From: Tenacibaculum sp. | Lineage (GTDB): Bacteria; Bacteroidota; Bacteroidia; Flavobacteriales; Flavobacteriaceae | Direction of reading: 5' to 3' | NCBI GenBank assembly: GCA_022448525.1 | Contig: JAKVCX010000008.1 | Span: 186,001 to 250,000, forward strand | DNA: 64,000 nt | In this document: piece by piece, positions 51,844 to 60,715 of the stretch | Layout: every line of letters starts with the position of its first letter | Numbering within the stretch: position 1 is the stretch's first letter | Notes under the pieces: model-generated | Told to the model about the DNA's origin: nothing | Seen by the model: only the letters and a program-made list of their open reading frames with translations | The model's database searches: none | Program-made: the position numbers and the translations under genes

Positions 51844-52788
51844 GTGAGTATTTTAAATGAGTTCAATTTAAATATTGAAAATCAACAAATCCATTTATCG
51901 GAATTACATCAATATGATGTAGAATTATGGATAAAAAGGGAAGATAAAATTCATCCTCAAATTTCAGGTAATAAGTTTCGTAAATTAAAGTACAATGTAA
52001 TTGAAGCTCAACATCAAGAGAAAAATACTTTACTAACTTTTGGAGGTGCTTATTCTAACCATATTTTGGCGGTCGCGGCAGCAGGGAAACTAAATAACCT
52101 AAAAACAATAGGTGTTATTCGAGGTGATGAGTTAGCTTTTAATTTAGACAAAGTTTTAAAGGAAAATCAAACATTAGCACAAGCTAAAGAGTTCGGAATG
52201 GAGTTTGAATTTGTATCTAGAGAAACTTATAGAAATAAAACTTCTGATAGTTTTGTTCGCGAATTAAAAAATAAATTCGGAGAATTTTATTTAATTCCAG
52301 AGGGAGGAACTAATCAATTGGCTATTAAAGGTTGTGAGGAGATATTAACAGAAGAAGATGAAAAATTCGATTATATTTGCTTGGCTCTTGGAACAGGAGG
52401 AACAATTTCAGGAATAATCAATTCAACAAAAGATTATCAAAAAGTATTGGGATTTCCAGCTTTAAAAGGCGATTTTCTGCAGAAAGAAGTAGAGATTTGG
52501 ACAAATGCAAGGCGAAATTGGAAATTATCAAATGATTACCACTTTGGAGGATATGGAAAGTTTAATCCTGAATTAATTCGTTTTATTAATGATTTTAAAC
52601 GTGAAACGAATGTTTTATTAGATCCTATTTACACTGGGAAAATGATGTTCGGTGTAATTGAATTAATTAAGAAGAATAAGTTTCCAAAAGGAGCTAAAAT
52701 TTTGACAATTCATACGGGAGGAATTCAAGGGATTTCTGGAGTCAATAAAAAATTAAGAAGTAAAAACTTAGAGGAAATACAGTTATAA
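51844..52788 (+). CDS. ACC deaminase/D-cysteine desulfhydrase family PLP enzyme
   Basis: A 314-residue fold-type II PLP enzyme. IKREDKIHPQISGNKFRKLK holds the PLP Lys in SGNKFRKLKYN, GGAYSNHILAVAAAGKL is the substrate-binding loop, and ALGTGGTISGII binds the phosphate. Family members deaminate 1-aminocyclopropane-1-carboxylate or split D-cysteine; which applies here cannot be told. GTG start at 51844, 11 nt after the winged-helix gene. It ends on the base before the next ATG. Confidence 0.9.
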   Translation: MSILNEFNLNIENQQIHLSELHQYDVELWIKREDKIHPQISGNKFRKLKYNVIEAQHQEKNTLLTFGGAYSNHILAVAAAGKLNNLKTIGVIRGDELAFNLDKVLKENQTLAQAKEFGMEFEFVSRETYRNKTSDSFVRELKNKFGEFYLIPEGGTNQLAIKGCEEILTEEDEKFDYICLALGTGGTISGIINSTKDYQKVLGFPALKGDFLQKEVEIWTNARRNWKLSNDYHFGGYGKFNPELIRFINDFKRETNVLLDPIYTGKMMFGVIELIKKNKFPKGAKILTIHTGGIQGISGVNKKLRSKNLEEIQL

Positions 52789-53619
52789 ATGAAGTTGAGA
52801 ATAATAATTTTTAGTGTTTTAGTAGCTTTTTTGTCAAGCTGTGGTTCTAAAAAACAAGTAGTAACACAACCAAAATCTAAAACTATTGTTGTTACAGCTC
52901 CTAAAAAAGAAAAGAAAGTTGTTATTCCGGAAGTAAAACCGAAAGTAACAAAGAACAAGAGAGATAATAGTATTACCAAAACTACAGAAGAGTATATTGC
53001 AAAATTTGCTCCAATTGCAGTGAGAGAAATGCATCGTTATAAAATCCCTGCAAGTATTACCTTGGCTCAAGGTATTTTGGAATCAGGAAGTGGTAGAAGT
53101 CCTTTAGCGCTTAGGTCGAATAATCATTTTGGAATTAAATGTCACAAAGGTTGGGATGGGAAAAGCGTAACTCATGATGATGATGAAATTGGAGAATGTT
53201 TTAGAAAGTACGAACATCCCGAAACTTCATATGAAGATCATTCACAATTTTTAACTTCAAGAAAAAGATATGCGAGTTTATTTAGATTAAGACCAACGGA
53301 TTATAAAGGTTGGGCTTACGGTTTAAAAAGAGCAGGATACGCAACTGATAAAAAGTATCCGGTGAAATTGATAGGATTAATAAAAAAGTATAATCTAGAT
53401 AAATATGATAGAGCAGCTAAATCAAAAGTTGCAAAAAAATCAAAAAGTTATAGCGAGTCTAAAAACAATACAAAAACCAATTTTTATTATAAGGTAGTGA
53501 AAGGAGATACGTTGTATTCTATTGCCAGAAAGTTTAATACTTCAGTTTCACAGCTTAAAAAGTTAAATAAGCTTAGAAATAATAATATAAGTATTGGTCA
53601 AGAATTAATATTAAAATAA
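52789..53619 (+). CDS. Glucosaminidase-LysM peptidoglycan hydrolase (lipoprotein)
   Basis: A 276-residue lipoprotein (lipobox FLSSCGS, Cys 18). A Lys/Val/Pro-rich linker is followed by a GH73-type glucosaminidase domain (about 65-205): IPASITLAQGILESGSGRSP with the catalytic Glu, NNHFGIKCHKGW, YEDHSQFL and YKGWAYGLKRAGYATD. A C-terminal LysM (YYKVVKGDTLYSIARKFN, LKKLNKLRNNNISIGQELIL) binds peptidoglycan. It cleaves glycan strands during growth or separation. Its ATG directly follows the stop of the PLP-enzyme gene. Confidence 0.92.
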   Translation: MKLRIIIFSVLVAFLSSCGSKKQVVTQPKSKTIVVTAPKKEKKVVIPEVKPKVTKNKRDNSITKTTEEYIAKFAPIAVREMHRYKIPASITLAQGILESGSGRSPLALRSNNHFGIKCHKGWDGKSVTHDDDEIGECFRKYEHPETSYEDHSQFLTSRKRYASLFRLRPTDYKGWAYGLKRAGYATDKKYPVKLIGLIKKYNLDKYDRAAKSKVAKKSKSYSESKNNTKTNFYYKVVKGDTLYSIARKFNTSVSQLKKLNKLRNNNISIGQELILK

Positions 53620-53620
53620 A

Positions 53621-53647
53621 AAAAGAGTGGTTTTCCACTCTTTTTTT
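53621..53647 (+). terminator. Intrinsic terminator
   Basis: AAAAGAGTGG / CCACTCTTTT with TTTT loop and T-run, after the glucosaminidase gene. Confidence 0.85.
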
Positions 53648-53815
53648 CGATTAACTTTCCCTTCTTCAATTTTGATTTCTAATTTAACATAGCTAAGAAA
53701 TCTTTATATCATTGACGTGTTCTTCTTTTTTCATACTCAAATTTACTTTGAACTTTTTTAGTAAAAAAACAGATATGAGTTATCGCTAATGTCCAGTTAG
53801 TAAAATGTGATTTTT

Positions 53816-53851
53816 AATGAGTAAAGTGGTCTGTTTTTCTGTTTTCGAGAA
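53816..53851 (+). promoter_or_regulatory. Conserved bipartite motif upstream of the LytS/LytTR genes
   Basis: AATGAGTAAAGTGGTC followed by TGTTT (53816-53836) and CGAGAA (53846-53851) repeat, in order and with 1-nt indel, the site 30502-30538 upstream of the MG2-like triplet. It lies about 80-110 nt before the kinase start. Apart from the terminator at 53621, the 309-nt gap 53620-53928 shows no other feature I can support. Confidence 0.45.
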
Positions 53852-53928
53852 CTAAAACTCAGTAGGTGTATTTTTTTTATTGACAATTTGGTAATATGTT
53901 TACAATAGAATAAAAAGATGTAAAAGAA

Positions 53929-56190
53929 GTGGCATATAAAAGATGCATACAAATTGTGGTTTTATTTATGTTGATGATGTATACAACACATGCACAACAG
54001 TCAAAAAATAAAGATGAAAAACTTTTAAATATAAAGGTTCGAGTATTTGATGAAACGAACAGAAGATTAATTAAAGATGCGCAAGTAAGTGTAAATTCAT
54101 TCGTTTTATTTAAATCGGATTTTACCGGAGTATATGATGTAAAGGGAAGAATACATGATGAGTTAGTCGTAAGACATCCCGATTTTGAAACAGTTCGCCA
54201 CGTAATAGCTTCAAATGAAGATATTCGAGTCCAAATTGAAGGTATTGAAAAGGCAGATAGAAAATACTTCTCTAGATCAAAAGAAAGAGAAAAGATTTAT
54301 TTGGAATTAGTTGACTCAGCTAAATTCTATATGGAAAAAGATATAGATAAGAGTTTGAGCTTTATCCAAGAATTATTAAAGTCAGAACAATCTAAAACAC
54401 GTCACGCCCAAACATATAAATTACTAGCAGATATTTATTTACATTGGAAACAATATGATATTGCTATTAGTAATTATAAGATATCACTGAGAATTCATGA
54501 TGATGTAACAACCATGTTACAATTAGCCAAAGCACAATATTTAGCAAAAGAATATGAAGACAGTGAAGTCACGTACAGTGAACTTCAAAATAAAGATTTA
54601 AGTAATTACGAAAAAGTACAAGTTTTTCAAGGATTAGCAGATGTTCTTTTGGCTAACAATGAGTATGAAAAAGCAAAAGACAATTATGAAAAAGGGCTCG
54701 AAATTGCTGAGAAAAAATCTATCAAAGAACATATTCCAGATTTAACAGCGAAAATTGCTAATATCTACGCTCGAATCGCTAACATTTATGCAAAAGAAGG
54801 AGATTTAGCGAAAGGAAATACTGCTATTAATAAAACATTAGAGCAAGCTTCTGAATTAGATGAAGAACCTTCATTACAAGTGCAACAAGAAGTAGCAGAT
54901 TTTTATAATCAAACACGCCAATATGATAATGAGATTAAACTTCGAAAGGAAATTCTTGAAAATGTAGATAAGCGATCTAAAAGTAAGGTAAAAAGAGGAA
55001 GATTAGATATTAAGAAAAAGAAAGAAGTTGATTTACCAAAAGAAGATAGTGAGATTCCTAAAGACTCTTTAACATCGCAAAAACTGAACTACAAAATTGG
55101 AAATGCATATGTTCTTCAAGAAAACTATGACGAAGCAATAGAATACTTAAAAAAGAGTATTCTAGAAGCTGATAAAAAAGAAGATTTTGAAGTTAAAAAA
55201 CATGCAACAAGAAAATTATCCGAAGTATATGCTACCGTTGGTCTTTATTTTAAAGCCTTAAAAACGTATCGTGATTTTGTAGAAGTTGTCGATACTTTAT
55301 ACTTAAGAAAAGAACAAGAAATTTATCAAATTCAACGATTAAGTAATAAAATTACTGAGAATCAAAGTAGAATAGCAATTCTTGAAAAGGATAAAGAACT
55401 TTCAGAGAGTAAACTGGATGTAGCTTTTAAAGATAAAGAGTTAACAATCGAAAGAAATAAATTACAGCAAATTATAATTTACTCATTGTTATTTGGTTTG
55501 GTACTAATGAGTTTAATGAGTTATTATTCGCATAGAGCGAATCAAAAGCAAAAACTAGCAAACAATTTATTAGCACTAAAATCTATGCGATCCCAAATGA
55601 ATCCGCATTTTATATTCAACGCGCTAAACTCAGTAAATAGTTTTATTGCCGTAAATGACGAACGTAATGCAAATCGTTATTTATCTGAATTCTCAGTATT
55701 AATGCGAGCGGTTTTAGAAAATTCTGATGAAGATTTTATTCCTTTTACAAAAGAGATAGAATTGTTAGAGTTGTATGTGAAATTAGAACACAATCGTTTT
55801 CAAGATAAGTTCGAGTATACGATTGATGTTGATGAATCAATTGAGATGGAAGAATATAAGATTCCACCAATGTTGTTGCAGCCCTATATAGAAAATGCGA
55901 TTTGGCATGGGTTAAGATATAAAAAAGAGAAAGGAGTTTTAAACATCTCTGTACATCAGGAAGAGAACGACGCCATAAAAATAACCATAGAAGATAATGG
56001 TATAGGAAGAAAGAAATCTATGGAAATGAAAACAAAAAATCAATTGAAGCAAAAATCAAAAGGAATGAGCACAATTAAAAATAGGATTGCTATTTTAAAT
56101 GATATGTACCAAGATAAAGTAGCTGTGCAAATTTCTGATACCTTTGCTGACGGATCTGGAACTAAAGTAGAAGTAACGCTTAAAAAATAA
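53929..56190 (+). CDS. LytS-type sensor histidine kinase with CarboxypepD-like and TPR sensor region
   Basis: A 753-residue inner-membrane kinase. Signal-like N-terminus (IVVLFMLMMYTTHAQQ), a carboxypeptidase-regulatory-like beta domain (about 32-105: LLNIKVRVFDETNRRLIKDA), a TPR array (about 125-465), a coiled coil (YQIQRLSNKITENQSRIAIL), one membrane helix (about 515-535: IIIYSLLFGLVLMSLM), then a HisK_5/LytS domain with MNPHFIFNALNSVNSFIA (phospho-acceptor His560) and an ATPase domain with PYIENAIWHGL (N box) and DNGIGR (G box). GTG start at 53929. Its partner LytTR regulator follows 3 nt downstream. The ligand is unknown; the TPR region suggests a protein partner. Confidence 0.92.
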   Translation: MAYKRCIQIVVLFMLMMYTTHAQQSKNKDEKLLNIKVRVFDETNRRLIKDAQVSVNSFVLFKSDFTGVYDVKGRIHDELVVRHPDFETVRHVIASNEDIRVQIEGIEKADRKYFSRSKEREKIYLELVDSAKFYMEKDIDKSLSFIQELLKSEQSKTRHAQTYKLLADIYLHWKQYDIAISNYKISLRIHDDVTTMLQLAKAQYLAKEYEDSEVTYSELQNKDLSNYEKVQVFQGLADVLLANNEYEKAKDNYEKGLEIAEKKSIKEHIPDLTAKIANIYARIANIYAKEGDLAKGNTAINKTLEQASELDEEPSLQVQQEVADFYNQTRQYDNEIKLRKEILENVDKRSKSKVKRGRLDIKKKKEVDLPKEDSEIPKDSLTSQKLNYKIGNAYVLQENYDEAIEYLKKSILEADKKEDFEVKKHATRKLSEVYATVGLYFKALKTYRDFVEVVDTLYLRKEQEIYQIQRLSNKITENQSRIAILEKDKELSESKLDVAFKDKELTIERNKLQQIIIYSLLFGLVLMSLMSYYSHRANQKQKLANNLLALKSMRSQMNPHFIFNALNSVNSFIAVNDERNANRYLSEFSVLMRAVLENSDEDFIPFTKEIELLELYVKLEHNRFQDKFEYTIDVDESIEMEEYKIPPMLLQPYIENAIWHGLRYKKEKGVLNISVHQEENDAIKITIEDNGIGRKKSMEMKTKNQLKQKSKGMSTIKNRIAILNDMYQDKVAVQISDTFADGSGTKVEVTLKK

Positions 56191-56193
56191 ACT

Positions 56194-56925
56194 ATGAAAT
56201 TGAAAACTATCATCGTAGAAGACGAGCAAATAAGTAGAGATATATTAAGGAATTATGTTGGTAAGTATTGTCCGAATCTTGAATTGGTAGGAGAAGCGAG
56301 TAATATTCAAGAAGCCTATGAACTAATCCAAAAACATGAACTTGATTTAGTGTTTTTAGATGTTGAAATGCCTTTCGGAAATGGTTTTGATTTATTAGAG
56401 AAAGTAGAAAATAGAACTTTTGAAACAATTTTCGTAACAGCATACGATCACTATGCAATTGAAGCTTTAAACAATCAAGCTACGTATTACTTATTAAAGC
56501 CTATTTCTATTGACGAATTGATTAAATCTGTGGGGCTAGTAACGGAAATTAAAGAGAAGGAAAATCAACTTCAGAATTCTATACTTCAGCCTAAAACACC
56601 AACTATTACAGGGAAAATAACTATTCCATTACAAGATGGTTTTGAAGTTATAAATGTTGAAGAGATTGTTTACTGTAAAGCAGATGATAATTACACAGAA
56701 ATTCATTTAGCAAACTCAAAGAAAGTAGTAAGTAAAACACTGAAACATTTTGAGGAAGTTTTAAAGGAATATCCTTTTGCAAGAATTCATAAATCTTTCC
56801 TAGTAAATATTAATGAAATTACTAAATACAAGAAAGGAAAAGGAGGAAGTGTCGAGTTGACTAATGGAAAAGAGATCTTAGTGTCAGCATCAAAAAAAGG
56901 AAATTTATTAGCTTTTTTTAAATAA
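56194..56925 (+). CDS. LytTR-family response regulator
   Basis: A 243-residue regulator. Receiver domain residues 1-120 with acidic pocket E9/D10 (IIVEDEQ), phospho-acceptor D56 (LVFLDVEMP), T and K in FVTAYDHYA and LLKPISIDE. LytTR DNA-binding domain about 138-240: IPLQDGFEVINVEEIVYCKA, YTEIHLANSKKVVSKTLKHF, ARIHKSFLVNINEITKY. LytTR domains bind direct repeats about two helical turns apart. Pairs with the kinase 3 nt upstream. A candidate binding motif occurs upstream of the kinase and of the MG2-like operon. Confidence 0.95.
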   Translation: MKLKTIIVEDEQISRDILRNYVGKYCPNLELVGEASNIQEAYELIQKHELDLVFLDVEMPFGNGFDLLEKVENRTFETIFVTAYDHYAIEALNNQATYYLLKPISIDELIKSVGLVTEIKEKENQLQNSILQPKTPTITGKITIPLQDGFEVINVEEIVYCKADDNYTEIHLANSKKVVSKTLKHFEEVLKEYPFARIHKSFLVNINEITKYKKGKGGSVELTNGKEILVSASKKGNLLAFFK

Positions 56926-56931
56926 AAATTT

Positions 56932-57444
56932 ATGCCAATTATTAAATCAGTTCGAGGAAAATCACCTCAAATACCATCAGATTGCTTTGTTGCCGAAAAC
57001 GCAACAATTGTGGGAGAAGTAACAATGGGAAAGGAATGCAGTGTTTGGTTTAATGCTGTTATACGAGGTGATGTACATTTTATAAAAATGGGAGATAAGG
57101 TGAATGTACAAGATGGAGCTGTAATACACGCAACATACGAAAAGTCACCAACTACCATTGGTAACAACGTTTCTATTGGACATAATGCGATAGTTCATGG
57201 TTGTACAATTCATGACAACGTTTTGGTTGGAATGGGAAGTATTATAATGGATGATTGTATCGTAGAAAGTAATACAATCGTAGCAGCGGGAGCCGTAGTT
57301 ACTAAAAACACTCGAATTGAAAGTGGAAGTATCTATGCTGGTGTTCCAGCGAAAAAAGTTAAAGATATTTCACCAGAGTTAACCTCAGGAGAAGTTAATA
57401 GAATAGCCGACAACTATGTAAAATATGCCAGTTGGTTTAAATAA
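56932..57444 (+). CDS. Gamma-class carbonic anhydrase-like protein
   Basis: A 170-residue left-handed beta-helix trimer subunit. Hexapeptide repeats from VAENATIVGEVTMGKECSVW to NTRIESGSIYAGVPAKKVKD; the three zinc-ligand His lie in VIHATY, SIGHNAIVHG (two His). Catalytic CO2 hydration is possible, but many family members are untested. It starts 6 nt after the LytTR gene, so it may be read with it, although the spacing alone does not show a functional link. Confidence 0.92.
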   Translation: MPIIKSVRGKSPQIPSDCFVAENATIVGEVTMGKECSVWFNAVIRGDVHFIKMGDKVNVQDGAVIHATYEKSPTTIGNNVSIGHNAIVHGCTIHDNVLVGMGSIIMDDCIVESNTIVAAGAVVTKNTRIESGSIYAGVPAKKVKDISPELTSGEVNRIADNYVKYASWFK

Positions 57445-57445
57445 G

Positions 57446-57470
57446 AATAGGCCTAAAATTTAGGCCTATT
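57446..57470. terminator. Hairpin between convergent genes
   Basis: AATAGGCCTA / TAGGCCTATT, 10 bp with a 5-nt loop; lacks a proper T-run on either strand, so termination is only probable. Confidence 0.5.
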
Positions 57471-57492
57471 ACAAATTTAATTAGAAAAAAAT

Positions 57493-58641
57493 CTATGATG
57501 TTGCAGCAATACTACAAGCTTTGTTAATTTTTTCGATTTCACCGATAAAGTTTTCTACACTATTGTAAGCATCTTCAAATTCATTTAAGTCATTCACTAA
57601 GTTGTCTATTGGCGTAATAATTTCTCCTTCAAATGAAGTTAAGTCATTTGATAAATCATTTAAAATACTTAATCCTGGAATTTGTGGTAAGTTGATATTT
57701 AAATGAAGTGCTCTTAAAACTGGTTGTAAAACTGCGTTCATTGCTTTGTTTAATAAATCCATTACAGGCCCAAGAACATGTAAACCACCTTTTATGATTT
57801 GTTCAACAGAGAATGAAAAATAAACAGTATGCCATCCACAAGGATATTTAACAGGTAATCCAAGAACTTTTTTAGTACAGAATTTTGGATATCCTCCATA
57901 TGGAACTCTTATCGTATGACCTAATACATTTTTAACTGCATTTAAAGAAGCTATTAAAGGATTAAGGACATTCATTACGGCATTGATTTGATTTTGTAAA
58001 CTAGCTAATCCCATTACTAAATGTTTAATATCTTCAGCTTCTTCTGAAGCTTTACTAATAGCACTTAAAATTGTCACCTGTTGCGCATCAAATTTTAAAA
58101 CAATAGGATCAACATTTTCAGCAGCGTCATCTAATTCTCGTTCTAAGCTAGATTTAATAGATGAATTAGGTAAACTATTAATACACTGAATAGCTCCTCC
58201 TAAAGTCGATATGAATTGATTTTCTGCATTCATTAACTTTAAAAGAATAGTGTCGATTTGTTTAATCTTAGGTTCTACTTTTCCAATTGCATTTCTAATT
58301 GGTCCAACAACAGATTCCACTTTATTTGAAACAACTAAGGCTTCATCAACTGGTTTTTTGAAGGCAGAAATAACATTTTTTAATTCAGAAGCTTCTGAAC
58401 CGATTTCAGGAATGATAGACACAACTTCTAATAACTCAACAGCTTCGTTTAAAGCAGAGTCTAATTGTTTTAAATCATTATTAATTGTTTGAGAAATGGC
58501 TAAATCATTATCGATTGTTTGAAGATCTTGATAAACTGTTTTTACATCAGATTCAAGTTGAGCCGTATGTGATTCAGTAGTACTCACATCATTCATTAGT
58601 TTGTGAGCTTGTTCTAGGCTGGTTGAAATTGCTGATTCCAT
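57493..58641 (-). CDS. Long alpha-helical protein of unknown function
   Basis: A 382-residue protein without signal peptide or clear membrane helix. Residues 1-235 and 290-382 are almost entirely amphipathic helix with heptad-like hydrophobic spacing. They flank a short, very different island (about 240-285): HTIRVPYGGYPKFCTKKV, LGLPVKYPCGWHTVYFSF, with two Cys and many aromatics, followed by VEQIIKGGLHVLGPVMDLL. This helix-island-helix layout resembles helical-bundle proteins with a beta-tongue, such as alpha-pore-forming toxins, but no family is recognised and the comparison is tentative. Isolated gene, no partner nearby. Confidence 0.65.
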   Translation of the reverse strand: MESAISTSLEQAHKLMNDVSTTESHTAQLESDVKTVYQDLQTIDNDLAISQTINNDLKQLDSALNEAVELLEVVSIIPEIGSEASELKNVISAFKKPVDEALVVSNKVESVVGPIRNAIGKVEPKIKQIDTILLKLMNAENQFISTLGGAIQCINSLPNSSIKSSLERELDDAAENVDPIVLKFDAQQVTILSAISKASEEAEDIKHLVMGLASLQNQINAVMNVLNPLIASLNAVKNVLGHTIRVPYGGYPKFCTKKVLGLPVKYPCGWHTVYFSFSVEQIIKGGLHVLGPVMDLLNKAMNAVLQPVLRALHLNINLPQIPGLSILNDLSNDLTSFEGEIITPIDNLVNDLNEFEDAYNSVENFIGEIEKINKACSIAATS

Positions 58642-58740
58642 AGTAGTAAAGATTTAAATTTATTAATTTAAATTTCTGTGTTTAAAATAAGTTATTGGTT
58701 AAAAAGGTTTTAAGTGGAGGTAAATAAGGTACTAGCGTAA

Positions 58741-58772
58741 AAAAATAAAACCCGATTCAATTAAGAACCGGG
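58741..58772 (-). terminator. Terminator of the Spy-like gene
   Basis: On the minus strand CCCG-x-TTC / GAA-x-CGGG with a 6-nt loop, followed by a T-rich tract. Confidence 0.65.
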
Positions 58773-58806
58773 CTTATTTCAAAAAACCAATTAAATTACG
58801 TGACAA

Positions 58807-59259
58807 TTATCCTCTATCATCCTCCATTTCTCTTCTGTCGTGTCTCATTTTTCTATGTTTTCCTCTTCTTTTCATTTTATGCTTTTTGCGAGCAGCTACT
58901 TTTTCAAATCGTTCGTATTGTTTATCGTTTAAAATATCTTTCATGTTTGCTTTAAAAGCAATCATTTTATCTAAACGAGTCATTTCTCTCTTATAACGTT
59001 CATCAGAACTTAATTTTTTACGTTCTCCTTTTTTTGCCTCTCTATTTTTTCTATGGGAATCTCTATCATTAATTTTCTCTGCTAATAGAGGTCTGATTTT
59101 ATTTATTTGACGATCAGAAAGATCTAAATCTAAAGTCATTTTTTTTAAGGCTAACTCTGTTTTTTGCTCAACTGTAAAGTCTTTACCTTTCTTTCTTTTT
59201 TGCGCTGAAACTGTTAATGATAATGTCAGTGCCATTAATGCTAATCCTATTTTTTTCAT
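58807..59259 (-). CDS. Spy/CpxP-like periplasmic protein
   Basis: A 150-residue secreted protein: signal peptide MKKIGLALMALTLSLTVSAQ, then a highly charged helical protein with the repeated motif LDLSDRQINKIRPLL and MKDILNDKQYERFEKV, which corresponds to the LTxxQ-type repeats of Spy/CpxP. The tail is Arg/Lys/His-rich (KHKMKRRGKHRKMRHDRREM). Spy-family members are periplasmic chaperones or stress sensors; the strongly basic tail suggests binding to an acidic partner. Own transcript, followed by a terminator. Confidence 0.78.
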   Translation of the reverse strand: MKKIGLALMALTLSLTVSAQKRKKGKDFTVEQKTELALKKMTLDLDLSDRQINKIRPLLAEKINDRDSHRKNREAKKGERKKLSSDERYKREMTRLDKMIAFKANMKDILNDKQYERFEKVAARKKHKMKRRGKHRKMRHDRREMEDDRG

Positions 59260-59384
59260 GTTATGTTTTTTTAAATATTTATTACAACTCTAAGACAATC
59301 GAATTTAGAAAAGGTTTAATTTTTAAGAAAAAACTTTTTGAATCTGTATTTTAGCAACTCAATCAATCATTGAAACTTAATAAG

Positions 59385-60365
59385 ATGACCAAAAGAATTG
59401 TATCGTATTTTTTGAAATTAGTTTTAATATTAGTAGCTTTTGTTGTTCTTTTCTATTTCTGGGGTTCTAGTACAACTATGGAAAAAAGCGATTACAAGAA
59501 AGTGATTACTAACAATTATGAAGTTGAAAAAAAGAACGATTCTATTTTTTCAATTATTACTTATAACATTGGTTATTTAAGTGGAATGACTAATAATACT
59601 ACTAAAGATCGACCAAAAGAATTGTTTGATAATAATTTAGCTCATGTAAAAAAGCTTTTCAAAAAGTTGAATGCTGATTTTATTGCTTTTCAGGAAATAG
59701 ATTATAATGCAAAACGTTCTTTTCAAGTAAATCAAGAAGAAGAAATATCAAAACTTGGATATAATCGTGTTGCTAGAACTGTAAATTGGGATAAAAAATA
59801 TGTGCCTTTTCCGTATTTTCCACCATCTGCACATTTTGGACAAGTAGTTTCAGGACAGTCGATTCTTAGTAAATATGAGATTAAAAAACATGATAGAATT
59901 GTTTTAGATAGGGTTGAGAATACTCCTTTTTTCAAAAATGCTTTTTATTTAGATAGACTATTACAGATCACAGAAATTAATGTACATGGAAAAGAATTAG
60001 TTCTGATGAATGTTCATTTAGAAGCTTTTGACAAAGAAACTAGGGTAAAACAGTTGAAAGATGTGGTAGAGAGATTTAAACAATATTCACAATCGAAACC
60101 TACTATTTTATTGGGAGATTTTAATAGTGATCCAAACTTTGAAGATCCTGCCATTGCTCAAGTTCTAAACCTTGATAATATTGGGAATGCTGCATTTTCA
60201 AAAGATAATTTTGCAAATACTTTTGATGCTGAAAATCCTTATAAAAGGTTAGATTATATCTTCTATTCAGAGCAATTTATAGAGTATGTAAACGGTGATG
60301 TACTTGAAGAATTTGGTCAAGCTTCAGACCACTTGCCAGTACTGATGAAATTCAAGTTCAAATAA
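59385..60365 (+). CDS. Membrane-anchored endonuclease/exonuclease/phosphatase family protein
   Basis: A 326-residue protein starting at the ATG 59385 (the longer frame opens at a TTG). One N-terminal membrane anchor (about 10-28), then an EEP/DNase-I-like domain: ITYNIGYLSG, ADFIAFQEIDY with the metal-binding Glu, MNVHLEAFDKETR, ILLGDFNSDP (catalytic Asp/Asn) and SDHLPVLMKFK with the terminal catalytic His. Substrate may be nucleic acid, phosphoinositide-like lipid or nucleotide; the membrane anchor favours an exported or envelope-facing enzyme. Confidence 0.87.
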   Translation: MTKRIVSYFLKLVLILVAFVVLFYFWGSSTTMEKSDYKKVITNNYEVEKKNDSIFSIITYNIGYLSGMTNNTTKDRPKELFDNNLAHVKKLFKKLNADFIAFQEIDYNAKRSFQVNQEEEISKLGYNRVARTVNWDKKYVPFPYFPPSAHFGQVVSGQSILSKYEIKKHDRIVLDRVENTPFFKNAFYLDRLLQITEINVHGKELVLMNVHLEAFDKETRVKQLKDVVERFKQYSQSKPTILLGDFNSDPNFEDPAIAQVLNLDNIGNAAFSKDNFANTFDAENPYKRLDYIFYSEQFIEYVNGDVLEEFGQASDHLPVLMKFKFK

Positions 60366-60392
60366 CTTTTTTTCAAAAAAAAAGGTTAAAAA

Positions 60393-60425
60393 TTTGGATA
60401 TTAAATTTTTATAAACAAATATTTG
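60393..60425 (+). promoter_or_regulatory. Promoter of the SAM-riboswitch operon
   Basis: TTTG (60393-60396), 21-nt spacer, AATATTTG (60418-60425, one mismatch to TAnnTTTG). Transcription would start near 60430, about 28 nt before the riboswitch. Confidence 0.6.
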
Positions 60426-60457
60426 CAGACGTAAAGTTCAAACACTTATCGATTTAA

Positions 60458-60583
60458 TGTTATCAAGAAAGGTGGAGGGAATAGACCCTATGAAACCTTA
60501 GCAACCCTTGGTTAAACTGAATTCTTTTCAGTATTTCAAAGAAGGTGCTAAATTCTACCCTGAAAATTTTGGGATAGATAACA
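60458..60583 (+). promoter_or_regulatory. SAM-I (S-box) riboswitch
   Basis: The conserved SAM-I core is clear: TATCAAGAAAGGTGGAGGGA (60461-60480), ATGAAACCTTAGCAACCC and GGTGCTAAATTCTACCC, closed by the P1 helix TGTTATC (60458-60464) / GATAACA (60577-60583). It lies in the 350-nt gap before metY. The expression platform in 60584-60715 is unclear: only weak hairpins (TTCGTA/TACGAA near 60600 and CATC/GATG near 60655) and no strong terminator with T-run, so the switch may act on translation or on a weak terminator. Confidence 0.95.
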
Positions 60584-60715
60584 ACAGAAGTTTTTCGTAT
60601 TTCTTACGAAATATAAATTTCTATAAATTCTTAATAACATTTTTCTATAAGCATCATCGTAAAAGATGTGTTTTGACTTTTGGTTTAATTATTAATTATT
60701 TCAAAACGAAGAAAA

